Made by a program: the position numbers and the translations under genes. Below, in pieces: positions 59,209 through 64,000 of a stretch of 64,000 bases of DNA. This DNA is from an uncultured Croceitalea sp. (GTDB lineage Bacteria; Bacteroidota; Bacteroidia; Flavobacteriales; Flavobacteriaceae), in assembly GCA_947503285.1 (NCBI GenBank), contig CANNDD010000002.1:372001-436000 (forward strand). The letters are read 5' to 3'. The notes beneath the pieces were generated by a model. That model ran no database searches. It was given only the letters and a program-made list of their open reading frames with translations, and was not told where the DNA came from. Each line of letters begins with the position of its first letter. Position 1 is the stretch's first letter.

Positions 59209-61629
59209 ATGAAGAACGCACTACTTGCTATTTTTATGGCTTTTTTCTCCCTTTTAGGGGTATCTGCCCAAAGCTTTGAGATAACTGGCAAGGTTATCAA
59301 CAGCGACAACGAGGTGATACCATTTGCGAATATTTTATTGCTTAGCTCAATAGACTCGACCTTTGTAAAGGGCACTTCTGCCGATGATAACGGATTTTTC
59401 AAATTAGAGGATGTTGAACCGAATTTGTATTTAGTACAGGCCAGTTATATTGGGCGGGGATCTAAACCCTTGGCCCTCGACATTAAGAAAAACGTAAAGC
59501 TTGGTGCATTGATAATACCCAACAAGGCAGAAAGTTTGGACGAGGTCGTGGTCACTGCAAAAAAACCAACCGTACAACGATTGGCCGACCGGCTGGTTTT
59601 TCAGGTCGAGAATACGGTCGTATCACAAGGGAGTTCTTGGGACATTTTGAAAGGTACACCAGGGGTCATCGTCAACCAAGAAGAGCTTCAAATCAGAGGT
59701 CAGAATGCCAGTGTTTACTTAAATGACCGCAAAGTACAATTGACAGGGCAAGAGGTGCGGGATCTGCTGGAAGGCCTCTCAGGTGTCAATATTAAATCAG
59801 TAGAGGTGATGCCCAATCCACCGGCGCGTTACGATGCGGAGTCAGGACCCATTTTAAACATCATTACCAGCAAAAATATCGTTCCAGGCTATAAGGGAAG
59901 TGTCAACGCCACCTATACCCAAGCAATTTTTCCCAAATATTCTTTTGGCACAAGCCAGTACTATAAAACGGAAAAATTAAATGTTTTTGCCAATTACACG
60001 TATAATCCTAAAAAGCGTGATTTTCAGACCGATAAAGAGGTGAACTTTATTGATGGCACCAATACGATTTTTTCACGTTGGGATACCGATGATCAATTGG
60101 TGCGCAATTCAGATGCCCATAATATCAATACTACTATAAATTATGACTTTGATGACCAAAATGAAATTAACCTGACTACGAATTTATTGTTCAATCAGAA
60201 TCAAGATTGGAACCAGCTCGTCGCTACGGAAATAAGAAATGCCCAAAACGAGTTAGACTCTACGTTTATTACAGATAATACAGGTTTAAGGGATAATAAC
60301 AACCTCGCCTTCGATTTATCATACGTGCATAAACTAAGGAAACCAGGGGCAAAACTTTCCTTAAATGGGCATTATACCAAATATGACGAGACCACAAGAC
60401 AGAACATTCTCTCGACATATTTTAATGAGACAGGGAACTTTATTAGGGATTTTGGTTTTCAGACCGACGCTTTCCAAAACATAGATGTCATTACCGGTCA
60501 ACTTGATTTTGCCACACCTTTGGGTGATGCCTCTTTTGAAACAGGGGCAAAAATCTCATCTGTGACCTCAGGGAGTAGTATTGATTTTTCAAACTTTCAA
60601 GGATCTGATGAAAGTGTAAGTGAGGCTTTGGCAGATGATTTTGAATATGATGAAAGAGTTTACGCCGCTTATGTCAGTTATGTCAAGAATTGGGAAAAAT
60701 GGTCTATGAAATTAGGGGTCAGAGGCGAGTACACCGACGCCTTGGGCACTTCTTTAACATTGGGAGAAACCAATATACAAGAGTTCTTCGAACCTTTCCC
60801 AAGTGTATATATCTTGTATTCCCCCAATGAGAAACATAGTTTCGCTTTTGATTATGGGCGCAAAGTTGAAAGACCAAAATACAACGATCTCAATCCATTT
60901 CGAGTGTTTTCCAATGAGAATGATTTTACCGAAGGCAACCCGACCTTGCAACCTAACTTTTCGAATAACTTCAACATCAATTACACGTTAAACAGTGAGT
61001 ATTTTTTTGATTTTTATTATCGAGACAACGGCAATTATATCAGCGAGCTATCATTTCAAGATAATGAAACGTTAACGTTACGCGAACTAAGACAAAACGT
61101 ATTGGGAAGTACCTCATACGGTTTGGATTTTACCGTTAGCAAAAGTATTCTGAACCCATGGTTTTTGTATGCCTACACCTCGGTTTTTTATGAAGATGAA
61201 ACCTTTGTAGCTGTTCAAAGCGGCAACCAAGAGGTCACTAATTCCATTGAAGGATTTTATGTATATCTCGCTAATTATTTGACACTCTCAAACGACGGCA
61301 GCTTAACTGGGGAGCTTACATTTAGCCATCTATCTAAATATTTGTTCGGATCATTCGTACAATCACCGATTACCAATCTGACACTTGGCCTTCGAAAATC
61401 ATTATGGAACAATAGGGCGGTGGTATCGATTAGTGCCGAAGACCTTTTGGGGGAGGCCAATGGCACCTACACTTCAAGATACCTAAATCAAGACAATAGT
61501 TTTAGAATCGTGCCAGAGACCCAATTTGTGCGTTTGGGCTTTACCTATAACTTCGGAAACTTTAGGCTACAAGAAAACCAAAGAACCATAGATAAAACGG
61601 AACGTGACCGATTACAACCCAAGGATTAG
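59209..61629 (+). CDS. Outer-membrane beta-barrel (TonB-receptor-like) protein
   Basis: Outer-membrane protein of 806 aa. The signal peptide ends at LLGVSAQ. A carboxypeptidase-regulatory-like domain follows (~22-105: ITGKVINSDNEVIPFANILL, GTSADDNGFFKLEDVEP). Next come a plug-like region beginning LDEVVVTAKKPTVQRLADRL and containing KGTPGVIV, IRGQNASVYLNDRK and GPILNIITSKN, then a ~570-residue barrel. The pattern fits the Bacteroidota OMP beta-barrel family (OMP_b-brl_3) rather than SusC. Such proteins are TonB-dependent-receptor relatives; ligand unknown. No SusD gene accompanies it. It has its own -7 promoter element, and its 3' end overlaps the convergent TolB-like gene by 4 bp. Confidence 0.9.
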   Translation: MKNALLAIFMAFFSLLGVSAQSFEITGKVINSDNEVIPFANILLLSSIDSTFVKGTSADDNGFFKLEDVEPNLYLVQASYIGRGSKPLALDIKKNVKLGALIIPNKAESLDEVVVTAKKPTVQRLADRLVFQVENTVVSQGSSWDILKGTPGVIVNQEELQIRGQNASVYLNDRKVQLTGQEVRDLLEGLSGVNIKSVEVMPNPPARYDAESGPILNIITSKNIVPGYKGSVNATYTQAIFPKYSFGTSQYYKTEKLNVFANYTYNPKKRDFQTDKEVNFIDGTNTIFSRWDTDDQLVRNSDAHNINTTINYDFDDQNEINLTTNLLFNQNQDWNQLVATEIRNAQNELDSTFITDNTGLRDNNNLAFDLSYVHKLRKPGAKLSLNGHYTKYDETTRQNILSTYFNETGNFIRDFGFQTDAFQNIDVITGQLDFATPLGDASFETGAKISSVTSGSSIDFSNFQGSDESVSEALADDFEYDERVYAAYVSYVKNWEKWSMKLGVRGEYTDALGTSLTLGETNIQEFFEPFPSVYILYSPNEKHSFAFDYGRKVERPKYNDLNPFRVFSNENDFTEGNPTLQPNFSNNFNINYTLNSEYFFDFYYRDNGNYISELSFQDNETLTLRELRQNVLGSTSYGLDFTVSKSILNPWFLYAYTSVFYEDETFVAVQSGNQEVTNSIEGFYVYLANYLTLSNDGSLTGELTFSHLSKYLFGSFVQSPITNLTLGLRKSLWNNRAVVSISAEDLLGEANGTYTSRYLNQDNSFRIVPETQFVRLGFTYNFGNFRLQENQRTIDKTERDRLQPKD

Positions 61630-62735
61630 TCTTGCCATTCTGCAATAAAAAGGTTCGTGTCCCTGGTGCCCCCATTGTTGCGGTTACTTGAAAACGCCAG
61701 ATATTTTCCATCGTTTGAAAAGACAGGGAAAGCATCAAAAGTTTTTCCGTGGGTGACGCGCTCTAAGTTCTTACCATCAATATCAATAAAGTATAAATTA
61801 AAGGGGAACCCTTTTTCTGCCTCAAAATTACTGGAGAATAGGATTTTTTCTCCAGATGGGTGAAAAAACGGACTCCAGTTGGCATTCCCCAAAAAGGTGA
61901 GCTGTCTTAGATCAGACCCATCGGCATTACAGATAAAAAGCTCCATTTCAGTAGGTTCTACCAAACCTTCTGCCAACAGATCTTTATATTTTTTGATCGC
62001 TTCCGGAGTTTTTGGCCTTGATGCCCTGAAAATTAACTTAGTGCCATCAGGCGAGAAAAAAGCCCCACCATCATACCCGAGTTCATCGGTTATTTGTTGT
62101 ACATCAGAACCATCTAGATTCATGGTATATAATTCTAGATCACCGCTTCGATCCGAAGTAAATACGATTTTATCCCCCTTAGGCGATACAGTGGCCTCGG
62201 CATCATATCCGGGTTCATAGGTCAACTGGCCTGTTATGTTTCCCTCTAGATCCGCCACGAAAATGTCGAACGAATCGTAGACGGGCCATACATAGTTGCC
62301 ATTTTTTCGTAAGGGCACCTCAGGGCATTCTTTATCGGCTAAATGTGTCGAGCCGTACACATAGTGCTTGTTATCGGGCAGAAAGTAGGCACAAGTAGTG
62401 CGACCAAACCCCGTGCTTATCATCGGTGGTTTTTTATCCTCGAAATCTTCTTCAATGTCCATTAAGAACATTTGGTCACACTTCATGCCCCAAGCCTCAT
62501 TATTCGATTGAAAAATCATCTGTTGATCATCCCAACTCCAGTAAGCCTCTGCATTGTCACCACCAAAGGTAATTTGTCGAATACTTTTAAAATGCTTTTC
62601 TTCAGGATAGATAAGGGTATCACTGCCAGCCATTAGTGAAGTGGTGTCTTCCTTTTTTTCGAACTCTTGTTTTTTCGACTCTGTTTTACAACTACTCAAA
62701 AGAAATAGAAAAATGAAAACAAAAAGAATTCTCAT
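61626..62735 (-). CDS. TolB-like (PD40) lipoprotein
   Basis: Exported lipoprotein of 369 aa with a lipobox at LLSSC. After a charged linker the protein is built of WD40-like/PD40 blades: SPKGDKIVFTSDRSGDLELY, SPDGTKLIFRASR, HPSGEKILFSSNFE and SNDGKYLAFSSNRNNGG, with NLDGSDVQQIT-type connecting strands. This is the TolB-propeller pattern, probably six blades. It lacks the N-terminal TolB domain, so it is not TolB itself. The strand-ending D-G-S/D-L motifs suggest a sensory or peptidase-associated propeller. It is transcribed divergently from the M28 peptidase gene with at most 32 bp between start codons, suggesting shared regulation. Confidence 0.87.
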   Translation of the reverse strand: MRILFVFIFLFLLSSCKTESKKQEFEKKEDTTSLMAGSDTLIYPEEKHFKSIRQITFGGDNAEAYWSWDDQQMIFQSNNEAWGMKCDQMFLMDIEEDFEDKKPPMISTGFGRTTCAYFLPDNKHYVYGSTHLADKECPEVPLRKNGNYVWPVYDSFDIFVADLEGNITGQLTYEPGYDAEATVSPKGDKIVFTSDRSGDLELYTMNLDGSDVQQITDELGYDGGAFFSPDGTKLIFRASRPKTPEAIKKYKDLLAEGLVEPTEMELFICNADGSDLRQLTFLGNANWSPFFHPSGEKILFSSNFEAEKGFPFNLYFIDIDGKNLERVTHGKTFDAFPVFSNDGKYLAFSSNRNNGGTRDTNLFIAEWQD

Positions 62736-62767
62736 TTGATATGTATTTTTACGTAAAAATAAAAGGT

Positions 62768-63991
62768 ATGATGCGGAAATTAATGGTTTTGATGGTAATT
62801 TTTATAGGATTGGTTTCTTGTAAAAAAGAAGCCCCAAAAAAAGTCACCCTACAAGAAGACATTGCCTTTTTGGCCAGTGATAGTTTAGCGGGTCGTGAAA
62901 CGGGCACCCCTCAAGAAATCATGGCTGCTGAATATCTTAAGCAACGCATGGAAAACCTTGGCCTACTCCCAAAAGGAAATATGGGCACCTATTTTCAGAC
63001 CTTTACTTTTAAACCCAGAACCGACCCACATTCTGAAGCGGAATTTACCACTAGTGATGGCTCGATTACAGGCACCAATGTTATCGGTTACGTAGATAAT
63101 AAGGCCGAAACGACCATAGTCATTGGCGCACACTATGATCATTTGGGTATGGGTGGTGAAGGTTCGCTATATGCAGGTGAAGCCATTCACAACGGAGCGG
63201 ATGATAATGCAAGTGGGGTTGCCGTAATGCTCAAACTAGCTGAAAAACTCAAAGATTCCATACCGGAAAATAATTATTTGTTTATGGCTTTTTCTGGGGA
63301 GGAAATGGGATTGTTGGGGAGCAACTACTTTTGTAAGAACCCCACGATTGATTTGACAACGGTTGATTATATGATCAATTTGGATATGGTAGGCCGCCTG
63401 CGTGAAGATAAAACACTTTCTATTAGTGGTACAGGCACGGCCCCCATATGGAACCAAGTGCTTAACGCGAACAATCCAGGCTTTAAACTGGTGCTTAGTG
63501 AGTCGGGCGTGGGCCCCAGTGACCATACATCTTTCTATCTTCAGAACATTCCGGCATTACACTTTTTCACAGGCCAACATGAAGATTATCACAAACCCTC
63601 TGACGACTATGACAAGTTGAATTATGCAGGGATGGAGATGATAACCAACTATATTTTTGCAATCATTTCTGAATTAAAAGACGATGCTAAATTGACTTTC
63701 AGAACCACTAAGAACGAAAGCGAAGAAGTGCCTCGGTTTAAAGTTGGCCTTGGTGTTATGCCCGATTACCTTTTTGATGGCAAGGGTATGCGTATTGATG
63801 GGGTTACCGAAAGCCGTCCAGCTGCTGTTGCTGGACTGCAAAAAGGGGATGTCGTAGTTCAATTGGGCGACAGCACCGTAATCGATATGATGAGTTATAT
63901 GCGTGCACTTTCGGTATTTGAAGAAGGCGATACCGCTAAAGTGGTAGTAAATCGTAAAGGAAAAGAGGTGGAAGCAAAAGTCGTGTTTTAA
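62768..63991 (+). CDS. M28-family peptidase lipoprotein with PDZ domain
   Basis: Exported zinc aminopeptidase-like lipoprotein of 407 aa. ATG 62768 (MMRKLMVLMVIF) follows AAAAGG and leads to lipobox GLVSC (Cys18); an upstream in-frame ATG at 62741 adds nine residues and would leave only 5 bp to the divergent gene. M28 metal ligands appear in order: IGAHYDHLG, NGADDNASG, FSGEEMGLLGS (catalytic Glu pair), NLDMVGR and HFFTGQHEDYHKPSDD. The C-terminal ~90 residues are a PDZ domain (VGLGVMPDYL..., AAVAGLQKGDVVVQLGD), giving substrate binding or regulation. The gene is complete, ending 9 bp before the window edge. Confidence 0.92.
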   Translation: MMRKLMVLMVIFIGLVSCKKEAPKKVTLQEDIAFLASDSLAGRETGTPQEIMAAEYLKQRMENLGLLPKGNMGTYFQTFTFKPRTDPHSEAEFTTSDGSITGTNVIGYVDNKAETTIVIGAHYDHLGMGGEGSLYAGEAIHNGADDNASGVAVMLKLAEKLKDSIPENNYLFMAFSGEEMGLLGSNYFCKNPTIDLTTVDYMINLDMVGRLREDKTLSISGTGTAPIWNQVLNANNPGFKLVLSESGVGPSDHTSFYLQNIPALHFFTGQHEDYHKPSDDYDKLNYAGMEMITNYIFAIISELKDDAKLTFRTTKNESEEVPRFKVGLGVMPDYLFDGKGMRIDGVTESRPAAVAGLQKGDVVVQLGDSTVIDMMSYMRALSVFEEGDTAKVVVNRKGKEVEAKVVF

Positions 63992-64000
63992 AGCCGCCAT

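Overview
The window looks like chromosome from a marine member of the Flavobacteriaceae (Bacteroidota). The evidence is a type IX secretion (T9SS) gliding-adhesin locus with PorP/SprF partners and C-terminal CHU_C-type sorting domains, SprB repeats, families typical of this group (head-GIN, DUF2911, OMP beta-barrel family), and the Bacteroidota -7 promoter element TAnnTTTG just upstream of many start codons. Base composition is moderately AT-rich and even. There is no integrase, transposase, prophage or CRISPR array.

Layout. 1-9.9 kb: an AlkB-type alkane monooxygenase, gltX, a three-gene unit (secreted protein, membrane AraC regulator, DUF2911 protein), an SPFH/band-7 protein overlapping a secreted FG-GAP protein, and glnS on the minus strand. 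10.2-30.6 kb: the centrepiece, four plus-strand genes: a 752-aa Ig-like T9SS cargo, a PorP/SprF protein with two extra SPOR-like domains, a 4861-aa SprB-like adhesin with about 42 SprB-type units, and a second PorP/SprF protein. They read as two cargo/partner pairs. 30.6-31.3 kb: folB and tRNA-Cys, followed by tandem decayed copies of the tRNA 3' half and its terminator. 31.3-34.9 kb (minus): rnr, head-GIN protein and LysE transporter. 34.9-35.45 kb: a very AT-rich intergenic region with TGTTGATAA-type boxes, a possible replication origin. 35.45-38.3 kb: rpiB, an ElaA-like acetyltransferase and a type II restriction-modification pair. 38.4-44.8 kb (minus): a CheB-CheR-PAS-histidine kinase hybrid, a single-domain response regulator and a PAS histidine kinase.

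45-53 kb (minus) is rich in hydrolases and peptidases: an alpha/beta hydrolase, an S41 CtpA-type protease overlapping rnpA, an M1 metallopeptidase coupled to a subtilisin-like lipoprotein, and a metallo-beta-lactamase-fold hydrolase. 53.2-57.3 kb holds two transporters with cytoplasmic add-ons (APC permease-Usp fusion; CPA antiporter-TrkA_N fusion). lepA (minus), an outer-membrane beta-barrel/TonB-receptor-like protein, a TolB-like lipoprotein and an M28 peptidase lipoprotein with a PDZ domain close the window.

Several apparent long reading frames begin at TTG codons. In two cases (glnS, folB) the TTG is part of a TAnnTTTG promoter element, so downstream ATG starts are given. In two others (restriction endonuclease, APC-Usp permease) no ATG is available and TTG is probably the real start.
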